Source: Acidobacteriota bacterium (GTDB lineage: Bacteria > Acidobacteriota > Terriglobia > UBA7540). Taken from it: a stretch of 6,732 nucleotides of DNA. This document shows positions 1 through 6,731 of the stretch, one piece after another. Position 1 is the first letter of the stretch. Each line of letters begins with the position of its first letter. The translations under genes were made by a program, and so were the position numbers. Where the stretch lies: assembly GCA_003224665.1 (NCBI GenBank), contig QHZM01000034.1, positions 1 to 6,732 of the forward strand, written 5' to 3'. The notes under the pieces were generated by a model, which was not told the origin of the DNA, ran no database searches, and saw nothing but the letters and a program-made list of their open reading frames with translations.

Positions 1-900
1 CGGGATGTCACGGTGCTGATCCAAGGCGAGAGCGGCACGGGCAAAGAACTGCTCGCGCAGGAAATCCACCGCAGGAGCAACCGGGGCGGCCGGCCCTTCG
101 CGGCGCTCAATTGCGCCGCCCTGCCCGAACACCTGATCGAAAGCGAGCTCTTCGGTTTCGAAAAGGGCGCGTTCACGGGCGCGACCTCCATGAAACGCGG
201 AAAGTTTGAGCTGGCCCATACGGGGACGCTCTTCCTCGACGAAGTGGGCGACATGTCCCCCTCCACCCAGGCGAAGCTCCTGCGCGTCCTCGAGGCGCGA
301 AAGGTGGAAAGGCTCGGAGGGACCCTCGCGATTGACGTGGACGTCCGGATCATCAGCGCGACGAACAAAGACCTGGCGACAGAAATTGCCAAACAGAATT
401 TTCGCGAAGACCTCTATTACCGCCTCCGCGTGGTATTGCTGAAGCTGCCGGCCCTGCGCGAACACAAGGAAGATATTCCGCTCTTGGCCGGTGATTTCTG
501 CCGTATGCTGGCCGCCAAGCACGGCCGCCCTGCTGTTTCGATTTCGCGCGAGGTGATGGACCTGTTCATGACGTCAGATTGGAAGGGCAACGTCCGCGAA
601 TTGAAAAACGTTCTCGAGAGCGCGGTCGTGTTGAGCCGCGATGATTCGCTGCGCGCCGAGGACTTCCCGCTCGACTTGCTCGCAAGGCGGGCCGGCGAGC
701 CGGGAGGCACCGGCGTCAGTTCCATCCTGGCCTTGGGCGACTACCGCGAGGCTAAAAAACAATTTGAGATCGTCTACATCAAGGGAAAACTCCGCGAGCA
801 CCGCGGCAACATTACTCGCACGGCCGCCGCGATCGGGATTCACCGCCAGAGCCTGCAGGAGAAGCTCCGCGAGCTGGGCATCCAGACGGAAAGGGAATAA
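1..900 (+). CDS. Sigma-54-dependent Fis-family transcriptional activator (5' partial)
   Basis: This is an enhancer-binding protein that uses ATP hydrolysis to open promoters held by sigma-54 RNA polymerase. The reading frame is open from base 1, so the N-terminus (often a receiver or other sensor domain) lies outside the window; 299 residues are visible. Numbered from the first visible codon, they show Walker A GESGTGKE (about 9-16), the sigma-54 contact loop GAFTGA (about 56-61), Walker B GTLFLDE (about 75-81), the arginine-finger region REDLYYRLR (about 135-143) and sensor II GNVREL (about 196-201). A C-terminal Fis-type helix-turn-helix follows (about 270-294, containing NITRTAAAIGIHRQSLQEKL). 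The intact GAFTGA loop argues for a functional sigma-54 activator. The frame ends in TAA just before the Shine-Dalgarno of the peptidase gene, so the two are probably cotranscribed. The signal sensed and the target promoters cannot be read from this fragment. Confidence 0.95.
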   Translation, partial: RDVTVLIQGESGTGKELLAQEIHRRSNRGGRPFAALNCAALPEHLIESELFGFEKGAFTGATSMKRGKFELAHTGTLFLDEVGDMSPSTQAKLLRVLEARKVERLGGTLAIDVDVRIISATNKDLATEIAKQNFREDLYYRLRVVLLKLPALREHKEDIPLLAGDFCRMLAAKHGRPAVSISREVMDLFMTSDWKGNVRELKNVLESAVVLSRDDSLRAEDFPLDLLARRAGEPGGTGVSSILALGDYREAKKQFEIVYIKGKLREHRGNITRTAAAIGIHRQSLQEKLRELGIQTERE

Positions 901-905
901 GGAGG
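899..905 (+). promoter_or_regulatory. Strong ribosome binding site of the M55 peptidase gene
   Basis: AAGGAGG is a near-perfect Shine-Dalgarno. It overlaps the TAA stop of the upstream activator gene and lies 8 bases before a TTG codon at 914. This favours the TTG as the start, although the gene has no ATG near its N-terminus. The overlap with the stop codon suggests translational coupling. Confidence 0.8.
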
Positions 906-913
906 ACTTCCTC

Positions 914-1798
914 TTGAACGAGAGTCAGGTGAGAATTTTCGCGCTGTTGGGGACCGTTTTTTTCGGAGTGACCCTTTCCCTTCGCGCCCAATCGGCGCAA
1001 GGGAAAAAGGTTTACATGGTCACGGACATGGAAGGCGTCTCGGGGATTTTCGATACCGAGCTTCAGTGCATTCCTTATCAGAGCCCGCGCTTCGAGGAGT
1101 CGCGGAAGCTTCTGACGGGGGAAATCAACGCGGCGGTGGACGGGCTGCTCGAAGGCGGCGCGACGGAAGTCGTGATCTGGGACGGTCACGACTCGAGCCG
1201 CACTCTTTCCGCGCTCGATATCCATCCCAGGGCTCGGCTGCTCACCGGGACGCCCGTCTCGCCGAAGCTCGAGCTCGATTCTTCCTACAGCGCGCTGGTG
1301 TTCATCGGCCAGCACGCCATGGCCGGCGCGGAGAAAGGCATCGTTAGCCACTCCTACAGTTCGGAGGGGATTCAAAATATCTGCGTGAACAACATGCCGA
1401 CGGGAGAAATTGGCGCGCGCGTGATGCTGGCCGGCACTTTCGGAATACCGGCCATCATGCTTTCCGGTGACGCCGCTGCTTGCAGGGAAATCCTCGACCT
1501 CGTCCCGCAGGCTGAGTGCGCAGAGGTCAAGTCCGGGGTCAGCCGTACGGCGGGTTACATGCTGCCTCACCCCGCCGCGTGCGCGTTGATCCGGGAGAAA
1601 GCTCGGCGCGCGATCCAGCGCCTGCCGGAGCTCAAGCCTTACAAGATCGCCGGGCCTGTCGAGGTGAAGGTGGAGTTCACGACAAAAGGCACGCACGGGT
1701 TACGTCAGGTTGAAGGCGTCGAGCAGCGGGGCGAGCGGACCTGGGTCTTTCGCGGGAAAGATATTGTGGACGCGTGGCTGAAGTATTCGTCGTTCTAG
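914..1798 (+). CDS. Exported M55-family (DppA-type) zinc D-aminopeptidase
   Basis: The product is a 294-residue metallopeptidase of the DppA family, whose Bacillus member removes N-terminal D-amino acids from short peptides using zinc. All expected zinc ligands are visible: D38 and E40 in TDMEGVSG, H92 in WDGH, H134 in GQHAMAG and E165 in PTGEIG. The additional active-site histidine is H146 in VSHSYS. The TTG start at 914 is chosen because AAGGAGG sits 8 bases upstream; a GTG at 929 is an alternative but has a poorer site. Both starts give a hydrophobic stretch (about residues 8-23) followed by RAQSAQG, which looks like a Sec signal peptide with cleavage near residues 27-28. The mature enzyme would be about 267 residues, close to the 274 of Bacillus DppA, which lacks such a leader. 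The gene follows the sigma-54 activator by 13 bases. Its TAG stop lies in the left arm of the palindromic element. The substrate is inferred to be D-amino-acid di- or oligopeptides, perhaps from cell wall turnover. Confidence 0.92.
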   Translation: MNESQVRIFALLGTVFFGVTLSLRAQSAQGKKVYMVTDMEGVSGIFDTELQCIPYQSPRFEESRKLLTGEINAAVDGLLEGGATEVVIWDGHDSSRTLSALDIHPRARLLTGTPVSPKLELDSSYSALVFIGQHAMAGAEKGIVSHSYSSEGIQNICVNNMPTGEIGARVMLAGTFGIPAIMLSGDAAACREILDLVPQAECAEVKSGVSRTAGYMLPHPAACALIREKARRAIQRLPELKPYKIAGPVEVKVEFTTKGTHGLRQVEGVEQRGERTWVFRGKDIVDAWLKYSSF

Positions 1799-1902
1799 TG
1801 CCGTTCCAACTATTTGGAGCTATTTCCGTGAGCAGCGCTTTCGAGCATTCTCGAAAGGCCTCGGCTTAAGCATTTCGGCAAATTAAGTTGGAACGGCACT
1901 AG
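1795..1902. repeat. Palindromic MITE/REP-like element with 17-bp inverted ends
   Basis: The left arm CTAGTGCCGTTCCAACT (1795-1811) is repeated perfectly in inverted orientation at 1886-1902. Past the arms the match continues imperfectly (ATTTG on the left, CAAATTA on the right), so the stem is slightly longer with a small bulge. The centre holds a second perfect hairpin at 1838-1857. Both ends carry CTAG, which could be part of the inverted repeat or a duplicated palindromic target site. The element encodes nothing credible. Its size, terminal inverted repeats and position between two convergent genes resemble a non-autonomous miniature transposon or a REP-type repeat. It could also act as a two-way transcription barrier. 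The inverted repeat is seen directly; its mobility and copy number are inference. Confidence 0.75.
1838..1857. other. Perfect hairpin in the centre of the palindromic element
   Basis: CTTTCGAG (1838-1845) and CTCGAAAG (1850-1857) form an 8-bp perfect stem around the loop CATT. No T-run follows on either strand, so it is not a classic intrinsic terminator. It may still slow polymerase or stabilise transcript 3' ends arriving from either side. Nested in the long inverted repeat, it would make the whole element fold as a long stem with a terminal hairpin. Confidence 0.6.
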
Positions 1903-2054
1903 CCGTAGCGCGGTGCCTGACGCGCTTGCTGGTGTGCGGAGCGGAAGCTCCCGGAATGCGTTGCGGGGTTTTGCCCGGCAGACCTGCTGGGGATTTGGGA
2001 CGAGTCTCAGAGCGGCGTCCGCCTGCAAGCCCGGCACAGGCGTGCCTCAAGTGC

Positions 2055-3623
2055 TTACAGGGCCGGCCAGAGAGACTCCCAAATTTTGAACTCAGTGTGG
2101 AACCCGGTCTCTTCGGCGCGGGCCAGCTTCCGCCCGGAAGCGACGTCAATCGTCTCTTGAAAAATTTTCCGGCCAACCTCTTCAATTGATTCTTTCCGGT
2201 CGAGGATTGTTCCGGCGTTAATGTCAATATCGCCGTAGGTGCGGGCGAGAAGGGAATTTGAGCCAATCTTCACGACCGGCCCCAGCGCGCAGCCGATGCC
2301 TGTCCCGCGCCCGGTCGTAAACAGCGCCACTTGGGCTCCGCTCAGGAAAAGCGCCGGCGTCGAGATCTGGTCGTAGCCGGGCGTATAGAGGACATAGAGA
2401 CCCTTGCGCTCGCCCAGCCATTCACCGTATTCGACCAGGTCTTCGACGATTGACGTCCCGCCCTTGGCCTTCACTCCGCTCGATTTCAGGTAGATGTTGT
2501 AGAGACCGCCCTTGATGTTGCCGGGTGACGGGTTGTCGCGAAAGTCGTCGCCGAACATCTCCACGTAATCTTGATAGCGCTTGAGGGCCTGCATGAGCTT
2601 GCGGCCGACGGCGCGCGTGCGGGCGCGCTGGGCGAGGTCAACCATGGCGGCGCCCTGGAGCTCGGGGATCTCGGGGAGCAGGACGGCCGCGCCCGCTCTC
2701 ACGAACAGATCGGCGGCCACGCCGACGGCGGGGTTCGCCGTGACGCCCGACCATCGGTCCGACCCGCCGCACTTGGTCCCGACGATCATTTTTGAAATCG
2801 GGACGGGCTCGCGATGAAACTGGTTGGCGACCGGGAGGAGCTTTTCCACGAACTCGAGGCCGCGCTCGACCGTCTTCCTGCTCCCGCCGATCTGCTGGAT
2901 GGTCATGTTGACCACGCGCTCGGTATAGTCTGGGATGGCGTTCCGGAAAATCGGCACGGAACATTCGACGCACGTCTTACCGCAGCCCAGGTCGATGTAG
3001 ATCGCCGCGCCGAGGTTCGGGTGCCGCAGGGAATTCGCGAGAAGCTGGTTCAGGAGCTCGACCGCCCGGCCGTCCGGCAAGCCGCACCCGGACTCGTGGA
3101 CGATCGGGACCACGCCGTCCACGTTGGGATATTTTTCGCGCGAATACAGCTCCCGCATGGCCCGCGAAGCGATTTCGCGCGCCTCGGTTGAAGAGCACAT
3201 CCCGGAGGTAACGATTCCGACGTAGTTCCGCATCCCGACCGAGCCGTCCGGACGCGCGAAAGCGTCGAAGGTCAGTGATGCCAGTTCGCCATCGACCGGC
3301 GAGGGCTGCGGATTGTTGCGGTAACGCACGGTAAGCCGGGGCAGGCGGTCCTGGAGGTTGGTTTCGTCGACGGGATCGCCGGGCTTGACCGGCCGCGAGG
3401 CCAGGCCGATGGGATCACCGAGGGTGATGTAAGGCTTTCCTTTGGCGATTTTCTCGATCGCAAAGCTCTGGCCGCGTAGCGCGCGGCCAGAAAGGGTGAA
3501 GGTCCCTCCCTGGTATTTGAGCTTCGCTCCTTTTTCAAGGAGGTCCACCGTCACAACGGCGACGTTGTCTTTTTGCGGCCGGATGACGATGGCGACGTCT
3601 TCGAGGTTCGTTGCTTCAGCCAT
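2055..3623 (-). CDS. UxaA/GarD-family sugar-acid dehydratase (altronate/galactarate dehydratase-like)
   Basis: This 522-residue protein belongs to the family that dehydrates altronate, galactarate and related sugar acids to 2-keto-3-deoxy products in the cytoplasm. An N-terminal SAF-like domain (about 10-92, KDNVAVVTVDL to PGDPVDETNL) precedes the main domain, which opens with RPDGSVGMRNYVGIVTS (124-140). Further family motifs are HESGCG (176-181), CGGSDRWSGVTANPAVG (285-301), NPSPGNIKGG (364-373), FTTGRGT (435-441) and DIDINAGTI (465-473). The length is close to E. coli GarD (523) and UxaA (495). The ATG at 3623 has a fair Shine-Dalgarno (AGG, 8 bases upstream). It is the last gene of the importer operon, 29 bases after the permease. 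Several residues are atypical: the SAF histidine expected in a GHK-like motif is Q52 (GQSF), and the usual GCE motif reads GCGKTCVEC (213-221). The family assignment is firm; the exact substrate (altronate, galactarate or another aldonate or aldarate) is not, so no symbol is given. Confidence 0.88.
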   Translation of the reverse strand: MAEATNLEDVAIVIRPQKDNVAVVTVDLLEKGAKLKYQGGTFTLSGRALRGQSFAIEKIAKGKPYITLGDPIGLASRPVKPGDPVDETNLQDRLPRLTVRYRNNPQPSPVDGELASLTFDAFARPDGSVGMRNYVGIVTSGMCSSTEAREIASRAMRELYSREKYPNVDGVVPIVHESGCGLPDGRAVELLNQLLANSLRHPNLGAAIYIDLGCGKTCVECSVPIFRNAIPDYTERVVNMTIQQIGGSRKTVERGLEFVEKLLPVANQFHREPVPISKMIVGTKCGGSDRWSGVTANPAVGVAADLFVRAGAAVLLPEIPELQGAAMVDLAQRARTRAVGRKLMQALKRYQDYVEMFGDDFRDNPSPGNIKGGLYNIYLKSSGVKAKGGTSIVEDLVEYGEWLGERKGLYVLYTPGYDQISTPALFLSGAQVALFTTGRGTGIGCALGPVVKIGSNSLLARTYGDIDINAGTILDRKESIEEVGRKIFQETIDVASGRKLARAEETGFHTEFKIWESLWPAL

Positions 3624-3652
3624 GGGGTTGACCTGTTCGAGTCAGTTATAAG

Positions 3653-4657
3653 TCAGGCAACGGCCCGCCGGCGTTTGCGGAACTCGTCGAAGGCCACGGC
3701 GGCTACGATCACTGCGCCGATCAAGACCTGCTGCCAGAAGGGCGAGACGCCCAGAAGATTGCTGCCGTTTGAGATGAGGCCCACGAAGAACGCGCCGGTC
3801 ATCGTGCCGATTACGCTGCCCTCGCCGCCCGAAAGACTTCCTCCGCCGATCACGACCGCGGCGATCACGGAGAGTTCGTAGCCCTGTCCGGCGGTCGGCT
3901 GGCCGGTCATCAGGCGCGAGGACTCGATCATCCCGCCGAGCCCTGCGAGCGCGCCGCCAAATACATAGAGGGCCGCCACGTAGCGGCGCACGGGTATTCC
4001 GGAATAACGCGCCGCCTCGACATTGCTTCCGATGGCGTAGGCGTAACGCCCCAATCGAGTGTACTGCAAAATGAATCCTGTAAGCAAAGCCAGTACCACC
4101 AGCACGGCCAGCGGCACCGGCACGATGCGAAAAATATTACCGTCTCCGAGCCCCCCGAACGATTCCGGCAGGTTGACCACCGGCATGCCGTTCGTGACCA
4201 CCAGCGTCAGGCCCCGCGCCGCGCCCATCGTGCCCAGCGTGGCAATGAACGGGCTCACGCGGAGGACGGTGATGAGCAGCGAATTCAGCAGCCCCCAGGC
4301 CGCCCCGGCGAGCATTGCGCCCGCCACGGAGGCAGACAGCGGGGCTCCGGATTGCAGCACCATCGTGCCGCAGATTCCCGAGAACGCCATCACCGAACCC
4401 ACGGAGAGGTCAATGCCGCCCGAGACCATAATCAGCGTCATGCCCAGCGCGAGGATGTTGATGACCGCGCTTTGCCGGGCTACGCTCGAAAGGTTCGTCA
4501 CCGTCAGGAAATACGGCGAGACAATCGAAAGGAGGATGAACAGCACGAGCAGGCTCGCGAAGGGCAACAGCCGTTCGAACCATTGGCGCAAGGAAGATCT
4601 CCCGGCCTGGCTCGGCTCGGCGCGGCTGACGGGGGTCTCGATTGCCCGGTCGTCCAT
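3653..4657 (-). CDS. RbsC-type sugar ABC transporter permease
   Basis: This 334-residue inner-membrane protein forms the channel of a ribose/xylose/galactose-type importer (CUT2 class, BPD_transp_2 family). After a soluble, charged N-terminus of about 28 residues it has about eight to ten hydrophobic segments, near 29-50, 62-80, 85-102, 107-130, 135-157, 177-197, 225-246, 263-273, 281-297 and 309-323. Family motifs are GIDLSVGSVMA (81-91), SPFIATLGTMGAARGL (135-150), the ATPase-contacting loop GRYAYAIGSNVEAARYSGI (203-221) and VVIGGGSLSGGEGSVIGT (268-285). It ends in a basic tail (FRKRRRAVA). The ATG at 4657 is supported by AAGGG 8 bases upstream. It lies 30 bases after the ATPase gene and 29 before the dehydratase gene, so it is in the same operon. 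The transported sugar cannot be told from the permease itself. Confidence 0.95.
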   Translation of the reverse strand: MDDRAIETPVSRAEPSQAGRSSLRQWFERLLPFASLLVLFILLSIVSPYFLTVTNLSSVARQSAVINILALGMTLIMVSGGIDLSVGSVMAFSGICGTMVLQSGAPLSASVAGAMLAGAAWGLLNSLLITVLRVSPFIATLGTMGAARGLTLVVTNGMPVVNLPESFGGLGDGNIFRIVPVPLAVLVVLALLTGFILQYTRLGRYAYAIGSNVEAARYSGIPVRRYVAALYVFGGALAGLGGMIESSRLMTGQPTAGQGYELSVIAAVVIGGGSLSGGEGSVIGTMTGAFFVGLISNGSNLLGVSPFWQQVLIGAVIVAAVAFDEFRKRRRAVA

Positions 4658-4687
4658 CGCGATTGCCCTTGTCTCGCCTTTCAGTTC

Positions 4688-6208
4688 TTAATGCATTATT
4701 TCGGGCTCGCCCAGCGTCGCGTAGCGCAGGATTTCTTCCGGCGTAGTCTCGGCCGTGACGAGTTCTTTAGCCAGCCGCCCGTCGCGCATGACGTACACCC
4801 GGTTGGTCATCCCCAGAATTTCGGGCAGCTCGGAAGAGACCATCAGGATGGCTGCTCCCGACTCCACGAGCTGTTTCATCAGGCGGTAGATTTCGGCCTT
4901 GGCGCCCACATCCACTCCGCGCGTGGGCTCGTCGAAGATGAAAACGCGTGCCTGGCGGAAAAGCCACTTGGCCAGGACCACCTTCTGCTGGTTGCCGCCG
5001 CTCAGCCGTCCGACTTTCTGACGGGTCGAGGGCGCGCGGATGCGCAGCCGCTCCAGGAAGCCTTGGCCCACGCGCTCTTCTTCCCGAAGGTCGACCACGT
5101 GCTTGCGGACCACGGCGGTGAGATTTGCCAGCGTAATGTTCTGAGCGACATTCAAATTCAAGGAGAGGCCGGTGTGTTTTCGGTCTTCGGTCAGCAGGGC
5201 CATGCCACACCGGATGGCGTCTTCGGGCGAGCGAATCGTGACGTCTTTGCCGTCCATGAGGACCTTGCCGTGGTCGGCCGGCTTGACGCCGAAGATGGCC
5301 TCGGCGAGTTCCGTGCGGCCCGCGCCCACAAGGCCTGCGATGCCGACAATTTCGCCATGGCACACTCGAAGGCTGACGTTTTGAAAGTCGCGCGATTCGG
5401 CGTCTTTGCGCCGGCTGAGATCGCGGACTTCGAGCGCGGCGCCGCCCGCGCTCGACGCGCGGGGCGGGAAGAAGTCCCGGAGCTCTCGCCCGACCATCGC
5501 GCGGATGAGCTCGGCGAACTCCCGGCGCGGCATTGGGCCCTCGTGGACGGTCTCACCGTCGCGCAGGACGGTGACGCGGTCGGCGACCTCCGAAAGCTCT
5601 TCCAGCCGGTGCGTCACGAAAACGACCGCTGTCCCGCGCTCTTTGAGCTGGCGAACGACCCCGAAGAGTTCCTCCACCTCGCGCGTTGAGAGTGAAGAAG
5701 AGGGTTCGTCCATGATGACGATCCGCGTGGCGCGGGCGACGGCTCGAGCGATCTCGACGAGCTGTCGCTCGGCCAGGCTCAAACGCCGCACGGGCGCGCG
5801 CGCGTCGAGGTCAAATCCGAGGTTCGAGAGCAGGGCCACGGTTTCGGAAATTTCCCTGGCGCGGTCGATCAACCCGCCGCGAGTGGGTTCGTGGCCAAGA
5901 AAAATATTCTCTGCCACGGTGAGGTGCGGCGCGAGGTTGAGCTCCTGATGGATCATGCTGACGCCCAGTTCCTGCGCCTCTTTTCGCGACTCGACCGCGG
6001 CCGCCCGGCCCAGCCAGGTGATTTCGCCGCCGTCCCGCGCGACTTCTCCCGCAAGGATTTTGACCAGCGTGGACTTGCCCGCGCCGTTTTCGCCCACGAG
6101 CCCGTGGATCTCGCCCTGTGCGACCGCCAGCCGCGCTCCTTTCAGGACCTGGACGCCCTCGTAAGCTTTCTCCATTTTCAGCATCTCGAGCAACAGCGGC
6201 CGGCACAC
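4688..6208 (-). CDS. RbsA-type sugar ABC transporter ATP-binding protein (two fused ATPase domains)
   Basis: This 506-residue cytoplasmic ATPase powers the importer and, as in all RbsA/MglA/XylG proteins, carries two nucleotide-binding domains in tandem. Domain 1 has Walker A GENGAGKST (39-47), Q-loop HQEL (87-90), signature LSLAERQLVEIARA (143-156), Walker B IVIMDEP (163-169) and the switch histidine H200 (VTHR). Domain 2 has the degenerate Walker A GLVGAGRTE (292-300), signature LSGGNQQKV (402-410) and Walker B FIFDEPTRGVD (423-433), and lacks the switch histidine (MVSSELPE, 456-463). That asymmetry is normal for the family. The start is uncertain: the GTG at 6208 has no Shine-Dalgarno and follows an in-frame TAA after one codon, but it puts the first beta strand where E. 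coli RbsA has it. ATGs at 6184 and 6175 are possible but would shorten that strand. It lies 43 bases after the binding-protein gene. Confidence 0.95.
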   Translation of the reverse strand: MCRPLLLEMLKMEKAYEGVQVLKGARLAVAQGEIHGLVGENGAGKSTLVKILAGEVARDGGEITWLGRAAAVESRKEAQELGVSMIHQELNLAPHLTVAENIFLGHEPTRGGLIDRAREISETVALLSNLGFDLDARAPVRRLSLAERQLVEIARAVARATRIVIMDEPSSSLSTREVEELFGVVRQLKERGTAVVFVTHRLEELSEVADRVTVLRDGETVHEGPMPRREFAELIRAMVGRELRDFFPPRASSAGGAALEVRDLSRRKDAESRDFQNVSLRVCHGEIVGIAGLVGAGRTELAEAIFGVKPADHGKVLMDGKDVTIRSPEDAIRCGMALLTEDRKHTGLSLNLNVAQNITLANLTAVVRKHVVDLREEERVGQGFLERLRIRAPSTRQKVGRLSGGNQQKVVLAKWLFRQARVFIFDEPTRGVDVGAKAEIYRLMKQLVESGAAILMVSSELPEILGMTNRVYVMRDGRLAKELVTAETTPEEILRYATLGEPEIMH

Positions 6209-6226
6209 GGTTTAGGCGAGTGAAAG

Positions 6227-6239
6227 GGTCGTTTCGACC
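6227..6239 (-). promoter_or_regulatory. Small hairpin between the binding-protein and ATPase genes
   Basis: GGTCG and CGACC form a perfect 5-bp stem around a 3-base loop, in the 43-base gap after the binding-protein stop codon. Such hairpins after binding-protein genes can protect the upstream mRNA so that the binding protein is made in excess over the membrane parts. The stem is short and no T-run follows, so it is at most a weak processing or pausing element. Confidence 0.3.
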
Positions 6240-6251
6240 ATGAGGGCGCGG

Positions 6252-6731
6252 CTACTTCAGATAGCGCTCAATCTCCGGGTTGAGCAAATGTTGGATTTTC
6301 GGCTCTGAAAGGTTTTCACGCGTGACCAGCGTCGGCGGAAGGTCGATGCGCTTGGGCGGCGTGTGGCCTGCCCGCTGGTCGAGGATTGTCTTGAGCCCCT
6401 GATAACCAATTTGAAACGGGTCCTGGAGGACAACGGAGTCCACAACTCCGGCGCGAAGGTCGTCAATGAGGCTGGGCGAGCTGTCAAAACCCACGATCTT
6501 GACTTTTCCTCCCAGGCCCCGCGCCTTCAAGGCCTGGACGGCGCCGATCGTGCTCGATTCGTTTGACGCGAAGATGCCATCGAGGTCCGGGTGCGCGGTG
6601 AGGATGTCCTCGGTCACGGCGAGGGATCGCGCGCGGTCGGACATGCCGTACTGCCAGGCTACGAGCTTCAAGTCCGGGAATTCCTTTCCCAGAGTCTCCC
6701 TGAACCCTTGCTCGCGAGCGAGAGTGGAGGC
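6252..6731 (-). CDS. Periplasmic sugar-binding protein of the ABC importer (N-terminus beyond window)
   Basis: This is the C-terminal 159 residues of an RbsB-like substrate-binding protein (Periplasmic_binding_4 type), which delivers the ligand to the permease. The frame stays open to the right edge, so the signal peptide and first lobe are outside the window; the TTG at 6671 is an internal leucine, not a start. Visible landmarks, numbered from the edge, are ASTLAREQGFRETL (1-14), the second-lobe segment HPDLDGIFASNESSTIGAVQ (47-66), KVKIVGFDSS (76-85) with the ligand-site aspartate expected in the GFD motif, and a C-terminal stretch containing VVLQDPFQIGYQG (100-112), typical of family members that recognise sugars. 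It ends in TAG. It is the first gene seen of the set binding protein, ATPase, permease, dehydratase, all on the same strand. The missing half prevents any substrate assignment from residues. Confidence 0.92.
   Translation of the reverse strand, partial: ASTLAREQGFRETLGKEFPDLKLVAWQYGMSDRARSLAVTEDILTAHPDLDGIFASNESSTIGAVQALKARGLGGKVKIVGFDSSPSLIDDLRAGVVDSVVLQDPFQIGYQGLKTILDQRAGHTPPKRIDLPPTLVTRENLSEPKIQHLLNPEIERYLK

Noticed and set aside
641..913. Upstream extension of the M55 peptidase frame
   Set aside because: This part overlaps the Fis domain of the activator in another frame and reads as low-complexity Arg/Ser/Ala. The AAGGAGG at 899-905 places the true start at 914.
812..1696. 294-codon open frame on the - strand
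   Set aside because: It is antisense to the activator and M55 peptidase genes, whose motifs are unmistakable. Its own product is Arg-rich and has no family motif.
2033..2046. GGCAC/GTGCC hairpin after the dehydratase stop as a terminator, or as a sigma-54 -24/-12 promoter
   Set aside because: The stem is only 5 bp and no T-run follows, so it is not a convincing terminator. As a promoter, the GG-to-GC spacing is one base short of the consensus and it sits downstream of a gene, not before one.
1810..2266. Short - strand and + strand open frames in the convergent junction
   Set aside because: They cross the palindromic element or run out of phase into the end of the dehydratase gene. They lack ribosome sites and recognisable protein features.
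4352..5689. 445-codon open frame on the + strand
   Set aside because: It lies antisense to the well-supported permease and ATPase genes. Its translation is rich in His, Asp, Arg and Ala with no recognisable domain, as expected from the antisense of GC-rich codons.
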